The notes: generated by a model not told the origin, from the sequence alone. A stretch of DNA of 46,544 bases from an uncultured Actinomyces sp. (GCA_902373545.1 CABKMZ010000007.1:1-46544); one strand, 5' to 3'; positions 35,239 through 43,622 are shown, numbered from the stretch's first letter. Program-made: numbers and translations.

Positions 35239-37188
35239 TCAGGCCTGATCGCGGGCCGCAAGCTTGTCGGCCGCAGCCTCGAGTGAATCGCGGGTGGGCA
35301 GCGAGGTTGGCGTGGTGAGTGCGGCCGCGCAATTCGCTAGCAGGATGCCCCGCTTGACCGGTATACCGAGCGCGAGGCAGGCCGCCAACGTTGCGGAGTG
35401 AATGCCCGAGGTCTCCAGGTTCTGGTTCTTGGCGAGCGGGGGTGCCGGTGATTGAACGACGCGAGGTCGGATGAAGCGGGCTTCGTCGTGGGTGGGGCGG
35501 GCGTAGTACACCTGGCCATCGTCTGCGCGCAGCACGATATAGCGCATCGTCAGCATGGCGAGGGCCGCTGCCTGATCCCGGGGCTCGTCGTCTTCCTCGT
35601 AGAAGGGGAACGGAGGATAGCCGTCGTTGAAATGCCGGAAAAAGCCGCTGAAGCCGGGCAGTTGGGAGGCGCGCAGTGACACGATGACATTGTCGAGGGG
35701 AAGGCCCTCGAGGAAGCCCTCGTGAGAGGATGCATCGAAGACGACGCGAGCGTGATCGGGCAGGCCTGTCACAGCCTTGCGCAGGGCCCGCGTCATCGGT
35801 TGTTGGGCGAGCAGCGCGCCGTCGATGCACAGGATATCGGAGGGGCCCATCGATTGGATGGCTTCCGCCCACACCCGTGTGGCGTCTTCGGGTAGTGGGC
35901 TCTTCGTTGCAACGGTCAGCCGCCAGCCGTTGTCGCCGGTAAAGATCAGTTGGTAGCCGTTGTCAGCCCCCGAGAATCGGGGACCGGCATCGATGATGCC
36001 CTCGCGAGCTAAGGCCTGCGAAATGGCCTCGGCATTGGGCCCTTCTCCGATCGGGCAGAGCGAGACGACCTCGGCTCCCATGCGTCGTGCCGCGACCAGT
36101 GCGCGGAACATGCCGCCCGTGGACTGGCCCAGTTCTTCGGCCCACACGTGCGCGCCGAAACTCGGGTACGTCTCGGAATGCATGGCCTGGTCGTGGAGCA
36201 GCTCGCCGAGAACAAGCACGCGCCCGGTCTGAGGTCCGCCTCGGCGTGCGCCGAGCGGAGTGGGCGGGGTGGCAGGCTCAAAGTAGCGTTGACGCGTGTG
36301 CAGGCTCGATGAGCTGTCCTCGAACGAGGCCGGGGCTGAGGGGGCGACCGGCGGCGCGGATGCGCCCGGGGTGAGAGCGTCGCGGGGGTAAGGCGCGCGT
36401 GTGGCGAGCAGATTGTGTGCGCGATCCGCCAGGTTCAGCGGGCACGCCTCCTCAACCCGGGACAACCCGTAGGGGCGCAGGAAGCTCGCGCCTCGAACCG
36501 CTCCGACCAGCGCGCCGACGATGGACAGGATCGTGTGCGCCTGGGCGCCGAGACGCAGGGGAGAGGATAGGAGACGGCGATCCTGGTAGCGTGCGGCCAG
36601 GGCACAAGCAGCCGGCACGATCTGGGCGGGAGAACTTCCGAACCCGATCTGCTTGCTGAGCCGCTCGAGAGAGAAGCCGATGTAGTCGTTGACGTCGCTT
36701 GCGATGTTCAACGCCCTGCGCGTCGCGGCCACGACGTCCGGCTCAGGGCTCCACTCGCCGTGAGGCTCCGCCGACGATACGACGTCGACGGCTCGCACGA
36801 GAGCGTCCTCCACGCGGAAGTTCGGACTGTCTAGGCCGATCGACACCGCGGCGGCAACCAGCGCCGTCGCCTGGAAGTCCTGGCGCGTGGGCTCCCGTTT
36901 CTGGCTGTTGTCCCACACTGCGTCCGCGAAGGCTTGGGGATTGCTTATCGAAGTGGCGATGCCGAGCTGGACGGCTCCGAGCATCAGGCCATACAAGTGA
37001 TCAACGGGTGTCGTGAAGCAGGGGAACGTCGGCTGCTTCGTGGACTCGGTGGCCGCCATCAGAGAGAGAATGCTCTCGCTGAGGGGCATCGACTGACTGC
37101 CCTTATCGACCGTCGCGTCCACCTCGAGTGCCTGACCGTAGAAAAGGCCTGCCATCGCCCCGTGGGCACGATCAAAGCGCGGATCCAT
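35239..37188 (-). CDS. ARH-PfkB fusion paralogue 2, probable pseudoenzyme
   Basis: The 649-residue paralogue begins one base after the stop of paralogue 1, so it is translationally coupled. ARH metal motifs are absent (YGQALEVDATVDKG at the N-terminus, LGAQAHTILSIVGALVGA in place of GGDTDT). The PfkB signature is replaced by NLETSGIHSATLAACLALG. The linker SFEDSSSSLHTRQ...PTPLG and GPRFSGADNGYQ are retained. It shares overall length and order with its neighbours. Confidence 0.76.
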   Translation of the reverse strand: MDPRFDRAHGAMAGLFYGQALEVDATVDKGSQSMPLSESILSLMAATESTKQPTFPCFTTPVDHLYGLMLGAVQLGIATSISNPQAFADAVWDNSQKREPTRQDFQATALVAAAVSIGLDSPNFRVEDALVRAVDVVSSAEPHGEWSPEPDVVAATRRALNIASDVNDYIGFSLERLSKQIGFGSSPAQIVPAACALAARYQDRRLLSSPLRLGAQAHTILSIVGALVGAVRGASFLRPYGLSRVEEACPLNLADRAHNLLATRAPYPRDALTPGASAPPVAPSAPASFEDSSSSLHTRQRYFEPATPPTPLGARRGGPQTGRVLVLGELLHDQAMHSETYPSFGAHVWAEELGQSTGGMFRALVAARRMGAEVVSLCPIGEGPNAEAISQALAREGIIDAGPRFSGADNGYQLIFTGDNGWRLTVATKSPLPEDATRVWAEAIQSMGPSDILCIDGALLAQQPMTRALRKAVTGLPDHARVVFDASSHEGFLEGLPLDNVIVSLRASQLPGFSGFFRHFNDGYPPFPFYEEDDEPRDQAAALAMLTMRYIVLRADDGQVYYARPTHDEARFIRPRVVQSPAPPLAKNQNLETSGIHSATLAACLALGIPVKRGILLANCAAALTTPTSLPTRDSLEAAADKLAARDQA

Positions 37189-37189
37189 G

Positions 37190-39283
37190 TCAGTTTCCCG
37201 ACTCGCTCAGTGCGTCCGCCGCGGCCTCGATGTCCTCGCGCGTCGGGCACGAGGCCGGACCGGGCACGGTCGAGGCCAGGGCACCCGCGCAGTTGGCGAG
37301 GACAAGGCCTCGCTCAAGTGGGATACCAAGGGCAAGTGATGCCGCCAGGACGCCGGTGTGGGCGTCGCCGGCCCCATTCGTATCGACGGCGTCGATGGTC
37401 GGGGTCGGGATGTGCGCGGCTGATGTTTCGCTATCGGGGCTGGCAGAGCGAGCAAAATAAGCGCCGGATGCTCCGAGGCGAATCAACGTGTCGCGCCCCA
37501 GTGTTTGCGCGAGGCGGCAACTGAGAGAGTCAAAAGGCAGGTAGCCGTCAAGTCGCGACTGCTTGGCGATTGCCCTCGCCTCGACGCTGTTCATCGAGAT
37601 GATCGCGTGGTGCGTGGGCAAGCTCTCCGGGATCCCGATGACGGGAGAGACGTCCAGGAGCACGCGCACACCCTCGGGCAAGACGCGTAACGCAGTCTCC
37701 GCGGCCTCCCTGTTCGCCGGGTGGTCCATGAGGTATCCGTCGATGTACAGCACGTCGCCCGGGTTCATCGTGCGCACGAAGTCCGCCCACGCAGTCTCGG
37801 GCGTCATCGTCTCGGCGCCCTTCGTCGAGATGAAGGTGCGTTCGGCGTCGTGACCAATCATGGCGACGCAGAATCCGTTGTCCACGCCGTCCACGCGTGG
37901 TCCGGCATCGACGATTCCCTCGCGAGCGAGGGCGGCCTCGATCATCGACGCGTGGGGTCCGGTGCCAATCGGGCTGAGGGAGATGGCCTCGGCTCCCATC
38001 CGGCGCGCCGCCACGAGCGCGTTGAAGCCACCACCCACGTGCGTGCCCCCGTCACGCGCCCATTCGGAGCCGCCGCCGTGAATCGGACGCGCCCCCTGAA
38101 GGACATGGTCCACGAGGATCTGCCCCATGAGGACGACTCGGCCCGCCCCAGGATCGGGGGACGAGGCCGTGGCTGTGTCCACGGGGCGCGTGCCGGTCGG
38201 CGCGTCAGGGGTGTTCGACGTGGTGGGCTTGGAGGATTCCTGCGTGTCCTCGCCAGTACCGATGGGTCCACGCAGTGAGAGCAGAGCTGTGGCGGCCTCG
38301 GTCAGGTGGAGCCCGGATACGCTTTCTACCTGGGCGAGGCCGCGGCCGACAAAGACCTCAAAGCCGAGGGCAGCGCCCAGGATCGCGCCCGCGATCGCGC
38401 CGATCGTGTCGGTGTCGCCGCCCAGATTCGCGGCGTCCAGCAGCGCCTGCGGGGAGGGGTCGCGCGCGAGCAGCGCGAAAGCCATGGGGATCGCCTGCGC
38501 CGAAGCCACGGACGTGCCCACCTGCTCGACGAGGCATTCCAGGGACGAGGACGCGGGGTTAGCGACTAGCTGCATGGCCCTGCGCGTCGCCGCGACGACG
38601 TGCGGGTCGGGGGTCCACGCGCCGCGCTTGGGCAGGGAATCGACGTAGGACACGGCCTTCCACAGCAGGGCCGTCATGTCCGAGGCAGCCGAACGTGGCG
38701 TATCGATACCCATGGACACGGCCGCCGCCACGAGGGCAGCCGACTGGAAACCCTGGCGCGTCGCGTGCGTGACCTGACAGGACGACCAGACGGCACCCGC
38801 GAAAGCCTGAGGATCCTCCGTCGAGATCGCGATACCGATCGGGGTGACGCGCATCGCCGCGCCGTTTGTGGTCCCCGCCCCGCCCACGCTCAGCGGGTCC
38901 TCGCCCGCGCGCACGCGCTCGAGGGCCGCCTTCGTGGAGGGGCCCAGCAGGTCGAGCGACCCGCGCTCGATCATCGAATCTTCCCAGGCCAGCAGCGCGT
39001 GGGCGAACTCGCCCGCGTCCAGCGCCACGCGACCCGAGGAGGAACCCCGGCCTCGTACCATGAGAGAAGCAACCAGCAGCGCCTGCTCCGTGTCATCCGT
39101 GACCGACCCGGCCGGCATCCCCGGCGCGTAGGGCTGCGAGGCGTCCCCATCCACGAGGCCGGTAATGCGCCCGTACACCGCGCGGATCTGCTCCGGGGAC
39201 ATCGCCTGCGTCGGCATGCCCAGCGCGTCTCCGAGAGCCAGGCCAGCCAGGGCGCCATACGCGCGAGAAAAACGAGGATCCAT
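37190..39283 (-). CDS. ADP-ribosylglycohydrolase-PfkB carbohydrate kinase fusion (catalytically intact)
   Basis: This 697-residue fusion leads the cluster. Start ATG 39283 has GGAGGT upstream. The N-terminal ADP-ribosylglycohydrolase (DraG/ARH) domain has GDALG (18-22), VTDDTEQ (61-67), NGAAMRVTPIG (140-150) and LGGDTDT (287-293), the expected Mg ligands. After a Thr/Ser/Pro linker (about 340-380), the PfkB/ribokinase domain has a GGGFN loop (417-421) and the DTNGAGD signature (634-640), with Asp640 the predicted base. It could hydrolyse an ADP-ribosyl or nucleoside bond and phosphorylate the released sugar, but this is inference. tRNA-Lys lies 69 bp upstream on the same strand. Confidence 0.85.
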   Translation of the reverse strand: MDPRFSRAYGALAGLALGDALGMPTQAMSPEQIRAVYGRITGLVDGDASQPYAPGMPAGSVTDDTEQALLVASLMVRGRGSSSGRVALDAGEFAHALLAWEDSMIERGSLDLLGPSTKAALERVRAGEDPLSVGGAGTTNGAAMRVTPIGIAISTEDPQAFAGAVWSSCQVTHATRQGFQSAALVAAAVSMGIDTPRSAASDMTALLWKAVSYVDSLPKRGAWTPDPHVVAATRRAMQLVANPASSSLECLVEQVGTSVASAQAIPMAFALLARDPSPQALLDAANLGGDTDTIGAIAGAILGAALGFEVFVGRGLAQVESVSGLHLTEAATALLSLRGPIGTGEDTQESSKPTTSNTPDAPTGTRPVDTATASSPDPGAGRVVLMGQILVDHVLQGARPIHGGGSEWARDGGTHVGGGFNALVAARRMGAEAISLSPIGTGPHASMIEAALAREGIVDAGPRVDGVDNGFCVAMIGHDAERTFISTKGAETMTPETAWADFVRTMNPGDVLYIDGYLMDHPANREAAETALRVLPEGVRVLLDVSPVIGIPESLPTHHAIISMNSVEARAIAKQSRLDGYLPFDSLSCRLAQTLGRDTLIRLGASGAYFARSASPDSETSAAHIPTPTIDAVDTNGAGDAHTGVLAASLALGIPLERGLVLANCAGALASTVPGPASCPTREDIEAAADALSESGN

Positions 39284-39297
39284 GATGCACCTCCAAC

Positions 39298-39313
39298 GCG
39301 GGCGCGCGCCCGC
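39298..39313 (-). promoter_or_regulatory. 16-bp perfect palindrome upstream of the ARH-PfkB operon
   Basis: A GC-only palindrome (GCGGGCGCGCGCCCGC) sits just upstream of the ribosome site of the first ARH-PfkB gene and downstream of tRNA-Lys. It could terminate the tRNA transcript or bind a dimeric regulator. No T run follows. Confidence 0.45.
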
Positions 39314-39352
39314 AGATAGCGTGAACGCCCCGGAACATTCCGAGGCGACCAG

Positions 39353-39424
39353 TAGGCCCAGGGGGACTCGAACCCCCAACCTACGGATTAAAAGTCCGCT
39401 GCTCTACCATTGAGCTATAGGCCC
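39353..39424 (-). tRNA. tRNA-Lys (TTT)
   Basis: A 72-nt cloverleaf with acceptor GGGCCTA, D arm TAGCTCAATGGTAGAGC, anticodon loop CTTTTAA, and T arm GGGGGTTCGAGTCCCCC. CCA is not encoded. It is co-directional with the ARH-PfkB operon. Confidence 0.96.
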
Positions 39425-39455
39425 ATACGCAACATTGTAGAAGGAAGCGGTCCCC

Positions 39456-40085
39456 ATGGCCCAATCGAACACTCCGCGCCGCCCGGCCATGCTCGACGCC
39501 GCCCGCGCCGAGGCGATCGTCGGCGACGAAGACCCCGCCTCCCTGTCCGCCGTCGCGCACACCGCCGCGTGGGCACTCATGGGCATCGGCGACGAGACCT
39601 TCAGCGACGAGGCCGTGGCCCGGCTGCGCGAAACCGTACGCGCTCGCGGGGTCGACACGATCGCGCACGTGTGGTCGCGCAGCCCCGAGTTCACCCTCCC
39701 CGGCGCGCTGTGGCGCGTCTACCTGCTCCACGAGTGGTACCACCGCGACCCGATCCTCGTGGCCGAGCGCTACGCCGAGGGCTCGCGCGCGCCCATCATC
39801 CAGGGCCTCGAAGCCCCCGTCGAGCTGCGCCCCCTGAGCCTCATCATGGAGGAGCTCGACTCACTGCTGCGCGGCGACCTGACCGACGACGATCTCGAGT
39901 ACGTGCTGCGCGAGGCCTCCCGCGCCATGCGCGTCCTCGCCGCCGGCGAGGCCGGGGCCCTGTGGATCGAAGACCCCACCGATCCGCTGGCCCACCGCGT
40001 CACCATGCGCCACTCCGCGCTGCTGGTCACCGCCGACGAGCTTGACATTGCCGCGCGCGAGGCAGCCGTCGGCACGCTCGACTGA
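39456..40085 (+). CDS. Conserved hypothetical protein
   Basis: I do not recognise this 209-residue soluble protein. It is predicted mainly helical and acidic, with a conspicuous LLHEWYHRDPILVAERY motif around residue 92 and an acidic RGDLTDDDLEYVLREASRAM segment. No signal peptide or membrane helix is seen. The start is supported by AAGGAAG 8 nt upstream. It is divergent from tRNA-Lys and lies 102 bp before the NUDIX gene on the same strand. Intact frame and typical codon use suggest a real gene. Confidence 0.7.
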   Translation: MAQSNTPRRPAMLDAARAEAIVGDEDPASLSAVAHTAAWALMGIGDETFSDEAVARLRETVRARGVDTIAHVWSRSPEFTLPGALWRVYLLHEWYHRDPILVAERYAEGSRAPIIQGLEAPVELRPLSLIMEELDSLLRGDLTDDDLEYVLREASRAMRVLAAGEAGALWIEDPTDPLAHRVTMRHSALLVTADELDIAAREAAVGTLD

Positions 40086-40174
40086 GGACCCGCGAGGCCA
40101 GCGGGCAGCGCCCGAATCGGCCACGACCTCGTGAAGGTGGCGCGCCCATCAGGGCGAGGGCGGCGCGGGGCGGC

Positions 40175-40180
40175 TACCCT
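40175..40180 (+). promoter_or_regulatory. -10 element for a likely leaderless NUDIX transcript
   Basis: TACCCT ends 7 nt before ATG 40188, and no Shine-Dalgarno site is present. It is the same hexamer and near-identical spacing as before the mscS-like gene. Confidence 0.45.
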
Positions 40181-40187
40181 GGAACCT

Positions 40188-41480
40188 ATGCGTCCGATGC
40201 CAGCCCCCCGCCCCCAGCGACTCGTTCGCTCTGCGGGCGCACTCGTCTGGCGCTTCACTGACCCCGCGCGCGTCGCCATCCCGGGCGAACCCATCGACCC
40301 CGCGGACATCGAAGTTCTCATGGTCCACCGCCCCCGCTACCACGACTGGTCCTGGCCCAAAGGAAAAGCCGAAAACGGTGAATCCCTCGTCGCAGCCGCC
40401 GTGCGCGAAGTCGAAGAGGAAACCGGACACGTCATCACCCTGGGCGTGCCCCTGACCACCCAGCGCTACCGCCTGGGCGGCGGACAAACCAAGGAAGTCC
40501 ACTACTGGGTGGGCACGCCCCTGCCCGCCGGCGACCCCTCCGCGCGCCTGCGTGCCCCCGTCGCCCGCGCGCCGCGCACCGAAATCGACCGAACCACGTG
40601 GGCCACCCCCGAGGCAGCCGCCGACATGCTCACCCGCCGAGGCGACCGCCGCCTCCTCGCCGACATCGTCGCCCGTGCCCGCGAAGGTCGCCTCGCCACC
40701 TCCGCGATCATCGTCCTGCGCCCCGGCGCCGCCGATGCTACCCCCGCCGACGAGGCCTCCCCGTCCACAGCCGACAAGCCCGGAACCGCGCCCGGCTCGA
40801 CCTCCGCCGAACGCCCCACGCCGGGCCCACGCGCCGCCGCTGCACCCACCGCGCCCGGCGCACCCGCACCCCGCCCCGCACCCACTCCCGCGATGGTCGC
40901 CTCAGCGGCAGCACGCAGGGCAGCGCAGGTGGAGAAAGCCTCGTCCCTGAAGACCGAGGCGGCGGCGCACCCCGTCGACCCCCCGCTCGGGCGTTTCGGC
41001 GTGCGCCAGGCCTTCGACCTCATCGACCTGCTCAGTGCCTTCGGCGTGGACCGCGCGTTCGCGTCCCCGAGCGCCCGCGCCCGCCAGGCCCTGGCGCCGT
41101 GGGCCACGGTCGGCGGCGGCTCGGTGACCCTCGTCGACGCGCTCGCCGCGCCCCTCCAGGACGAGGCCGGGGCGGACAAGGACGCCCAGGCGCGCGCCGG
41201 ACGGGTGCGAGCCTTTGCCGCGCAGCGCCTACGCGAGAGCGTCGGTACAACCCTCGTGTCGGTCACGGGATACGCGCGCGACCTCATTATCGAAGAGCTG
41301 CGCGCCTACGGGTCGAGCGCCGTCGCGGGTTCGTCGCCCGCTGTTCTGAACCACAGCCAGATCCTGGTCGCCCACGTCGAACACAGTGCCGACGGGCCGG
41401 TTGTCGTCGCTGTCGAGACGCACGGCGTCACTACCAAGAATCCCGCCGTCCCGACGCGTAAAGCCTCCAAACGACACTGA
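40188..41480 (+). CDS. MutT1-like NUDIX hydrolase with a degenerate phosphatase-like domain
   Basis: The 430-residue protein starts with a NUDIX domain. The NUDIX box reads GKAENGESLVAAAVREVEEE TG, with the catalytic REVEEE core, after HDWSWPKGK. It would hydrolyse nucleoside diphosphate-linked substrates such as oxidised nucleotides or diadenosine polyphosphates. After an Ala/Pro-rich linker (about 180-255), a C-terminal region resembles the histidine-phosphatase half of mycobacterial MutT1 (FGVDRAFASPSARARQALAPW), but the RHG motif is not evident: the first strand reads IIVLRPGAA. That half is probably inactive. ATG 40188 is preferred over GTG 40131. Confidence 0.85.
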   Translation: MRPMPAPRPQRLVRSAGALVWRFTDPARVAIPGEPIDPADIEVLMVHRPRYHDWSWPKGKAENGESLVAAAVREVEEETGHVITLGVPLTTQRYRLGGGQTKEVHYWVGTPLPAGDPSARLRAPVARAPRTEIDRTTWATPEAAADMLTRRGDRRLLADIVARAREGRLATSAIIVLRPGAADATPADEASPSTADKPGTAPGSTSAERPTPGPRAAAAPTAPGAPAPRPAPTPAMVASAAARRAAQVEKASSLKTEAAAHPVDPPLGRFGVRQAFDLIDLLSAFGVDRAFASPSARARQALAPWATVGGGSVTLVDALAAPLQDEAGADKDAQARAGRVRAFAAQRLRESVGTTLVSVTGYARDLIIEELRAYGSSAVAGSSPAVLNHSQILVAHVEHSADGPVVVAVETHGVTTKNPAVPTRKASKRH

Positions 41481-41508
41481 GTCGCGTCGCCATGCGCGTG
41501 ATCTGGTG

Positions 41509-42135
41509 TCACATGCGGGAGTTCTTGACCGACTGATCCAGCGTGTCGCCATCATCAAAGCCAACGTAACAGGCGATGGTGCGGTCACCGTTGGACCAGC
41601 TGCCCACGCTGGGATAGAGCCAGCCGAGGCTCAGCGATGAGCTGCCTAAGGGCGTCCCGACGTAGCGCTGAAAAGCTGCCGTACACTCTGCCTCAGCGGT
41701 GTCGCCGAGTTCGGTATCGGAGGGGCGGGTCTTATCGGTGACGGTGAAGGTGTGAATGACCTCGAAGTCATGCGTCTGGTTGCACGCCACGGTCTCCACG
41801 TCGTAATCACCGTCCTCCCAGTCCTGGAAGCACTGTCCGACCGACAGGTCAACCTGGTCGGTGCGGGTTTCAGTGGGGCGGTTGTTGCCGTTGGTGGTGC
41901 CACCCGGGTTAGCGGCACCGGTCGGATTGGTGTTGGGGGTGGGAGCGACGCCCGTGGGGATGCCGAAGGGGTTGCCGCCGGAGCTTCCGCTACTGGAGGA
42001 ACTGGATGATGAGGTGTGCTCCTCGGTGTCCTCATCGTCGTCATCCTTGTCGAAAGGTAGGAACGAGCAGGCAGAGAGACTGAGAATAGCGACGCAGGCG
42101 CCGAAAGCGAGTGCGGGGCGGGCAAAGCGGGACAT
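41509..42135 (-). CDS. Lipoprotein with Septum_form domain, paralogue 1
   Basis: The 208-residue protein has a signal peptide with lipobox LSAC (Cys23), an Asp/Ser/Gly-rich linker of about 80 residues, and a C-terminal domain with LSVGQC, VETVACNQTHDFEV, AECTAAFQRYVG and TIACYVGFDDG. These cysteines and the histidine follow the Septum_form (PF13845) pattern; the family name does not establish a role. The start has CAAGGAGAATC upstream. It has its own promoter at 42225-42253. It is convergent with the NUDIX gene. Confidence 0.85.
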   Translation of the reverse strand: MSRFARPALAFGACVAILSLSACSFLPFDKDDDDEDTEEHTSSSSSSSSGSSGGNPFGIPTGVAPTPNTNPTGAANPGGTTNGNNRPTETRTDQVDLSVGQCFQDWEDGDYDVETVACNQTHDFEVIHTFTVTDKTRPSDTELGDTAEAECTAAFQRYVGTPLGSSSLSLGWLYPSVGSWSNGDRTIACYVGFDDGDTLDQSVKNSRM

Positions 42136-42224
42136 GATTCTCCTTGGGATAGTGGGCAACCCCGGGGAGCTGCCTCGGCGGGGCGATCGTGGTGCCCAAT
42201 GGCTCCATCGCTGTGCTGCAAGCA

Positions 42225-42253
42225 ACTATAACAAGAGAAAAACCGGGCGGTAA
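42225..42253 (-). promoter_or_regulatory. Promoter of lipoprotein 1
   Basis: -35 TTACCG (42253-42248), 17-nt spacer and -10 TATAGT (42230-42225), preceded by TGT, so also an extended -10. The same arrangement recurs before paralogues 2, 4 and 5. Confidence 0.75.
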
Positions 42254-42257
42254 AGAT

Positions 42258-42287
42258 GTGGCGGCCCGGCATCAGCCGGACCGCCAC
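42258..42287 (-). terminator. Terminator of lipoprotein 2
   Basis: GTGGCGG pairs with CCGCCAC, with an inner CCGGC/GCCGG stem around ATCA. It lies 15 bp beyond the paralogue 2 stop and is followed on the minus strand by a short T-rich stretch. Confidence 0.65.
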
Positions 42288-42302
42288 GCGCGCGACCTGG
42301 TG

Positions 42303-42893
42303 TCACATGCGGGAGAGTTTCGCGGATATGGTCAGCTTGTGGCCATCTTCGTTGTACAAGTAACACAGGAGGCTGTGGTACCCCTTGTTCCAGCTTTCCT
42401 CGCCGGGATAGAGGGGGCCGATCGAGAACGTGCTTTGATCAGCGGGGATACCGACGTAGGTCTCAAATGCAGCGGCGCACTGCTCATCAGCAGTCGCGGC
42501 CATCACCTCGGTGGCGGGACGTGTTGCGTCGGTGAACTCGGAAATATGGAAGACCTCAATATCGTGAGCCTGGTCGCAGCTCGCATGCAGCATATGGGTG
42601 TAATCATCACGCACATCGCTGTAGCAATGCCCGAGCAGCATGTCACCCCGGAAGACGCGGCTCCCGAAGGGCTGATCCTCAGTAGCGTTGGGGTTGGATG
42701 AGGCGCTGGCTGTGGGGGTGGTTGGGCCGCTCTCGGGGGTGTCGTTGGTCGACGAGCTGCTCGAGGATGCGGCAGGGGCCGGTGTCTCCTTGTTGTCAGA
42801 CTTGTCAGCGCCGGGCGAGAATGAGCAGGCAGACAGGCTCAGTAAGGCGGCGCAGGCAGCCAGGGCGAGGGAGGGACGGGCAAAGCGGGACAT
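42303..42893 (-). CDS. Lipoprotein with Septum_form-like domain, paralogue 2
   Basis: This 196-residue lipoprotein has lipobox LSAC (Cys23), a Ser/Thr/Pro linker, and the domain LLGHCYSDVRDD, LHASCDQAHDIEVFH, EQCAAAFETYVG and LLCYLYNEDG. The N-terminal 25 residues are nearly identical to paralogue 1, pointing to recent duplication. Ribosome site AAGGAGGATC precedes ATG 42893. It is the most diverged in the core motifs (LGHC for VGQC). Confidence 0.83.
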   Translation of the reverse strand: MSRFARPSLALAACAALLSLSACSFSPGADKSDNKETPAPAASSSSSSTNDTPESGPTTPTASASSNPNATEDQPFGSRVFRGDMLLGHCYSDVRDDYTHMLHASCDQAHDIEVFHISEFTDATRPATEVMAATADEQCAAAFETYVGIPADQSTFSIGPLYPGEESWNKGYHSLLCYLYNEDGHKLTISAKLSRM

Positions 42894-42981
42894 GATCCTC
42901 CTTGGGATAGCGGGCAACCCGGGGAGCTGCCTCGGTGGGGCGATCGTGGAACCAGCGGGCTCCATCGCTGCGCGTCTAACC

Positions 42982-43010
42982 ACTATAACAAGAGAACAAC
43001 CGAACGGTAA
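42982..43010 (-). promoter_or_regulatory. Promoter of lipoprotein 2
   Basis: -35 TTACCG (43010-43005), 17-nt spacer, -10 TATAGT (42987-42982), with the CTCTTGT sequence before -10 identical to that of paralogue 1. Confidence 0.75.
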
Positions 43011-43016
43011 AAACGC

Positions 43017-43042
43017 GGCGGCCCGGCATCAGCCGGACCGCC
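43017..43042 (-). terminator. Terminator of lipoprotein 3
   Basis: GGCGG and CCCGGC arms pair around an ATCA loop. The minus strand continues GCGTTTTTACCG, a proper T run. The T run overlaps the -35 region of the next promoter. Confidence 0.75.
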
Positions 43043-43064
43043 ACCACGGCGAGAAAGTCGCGAA

Positions 43065-43622
43065 TCACATGCCGGTGTTCTTCACGGACTGACTCAGGGA
43101 GTCCTCCGTCAGCGGCACGGCGACGCAGGCGATGATGCGGTCGCCGTTGTCCCAGCTGTTCGAGCTCGGGAAGAACCAGGTCGTGTCCAGGGACGACTCG
43201 TCGTAGGGGGTTCCCACGTAGTCGGCGAATGCGGGGGTGCAGGCCTCGAAAGCCCTGTCGTTGAGCGTCTCGTAGTCGGGCAGCGTCGAATCCTCAATCG
43301 GCGCGACGAAGAACACCTCGCCCCAGTGCGGCGAGGAGCAGTCAACGGTCGTCAGGGGCGCGGAGGGGTCGGCCGGCTTCTGGACGCACTGTCCAACGCT
43401 CAGGTTGCTCACGTTAGTGCGGGCCTCGTCGGGAATGACGGAGGCGTCCTGGTCGGCGGGGGAGCCTGCAGTGGCCTCGGCGGGGGAGCCTGCGGTGGCC
43501 TCGGAGGAGGCGGACTCGGGCGAGGCGGTGGAGTCAGCCGTGGTGGCGGACGAGCAGGCGGACAGGCTCAGGATGGCCGCGCAGGCGGCGAATGTGAGGG
43601 CGGGGCGCAGAGCGTGGGACAT
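43065..43622 (-). CDS. Lipoprotein with Septum_form domain, paralogue 3
   Basis: The 185-residue lipoprotein has lipobox LSAC (Cys23) and an Ala/Ser/Glu linker with duplicated SPAEATAG/SPADQD units. The domain motifs are LSVGQCVQKP, TTVDCSSPHWGEVFF, FEACTPAFADYVG and IIACVAVPLTEDSLSQSVKNTG. The start has CGAGGAGAACC upstream. Its -10 TATAGT (43711-43716) is conserved, but the TTACCG -35 of its siblings is missing. Confidence 0.84.
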   Translation of the reverse strand: MSHALRPALTFAACAAILSLSACSSATTADSTASPESASSEATAGSPAEATAGSPADQDASVIPDEARTNVSNLSVGQCVQKPADPSAPLTTVDCSSPHWGEVFFVAPIEDSTLPDYETLNDRAFEACTPAFADYVGTPYDESSLDTTWFFPSSNSWDNGDRIIACVAVPLTEDSLSQSVKNTGM

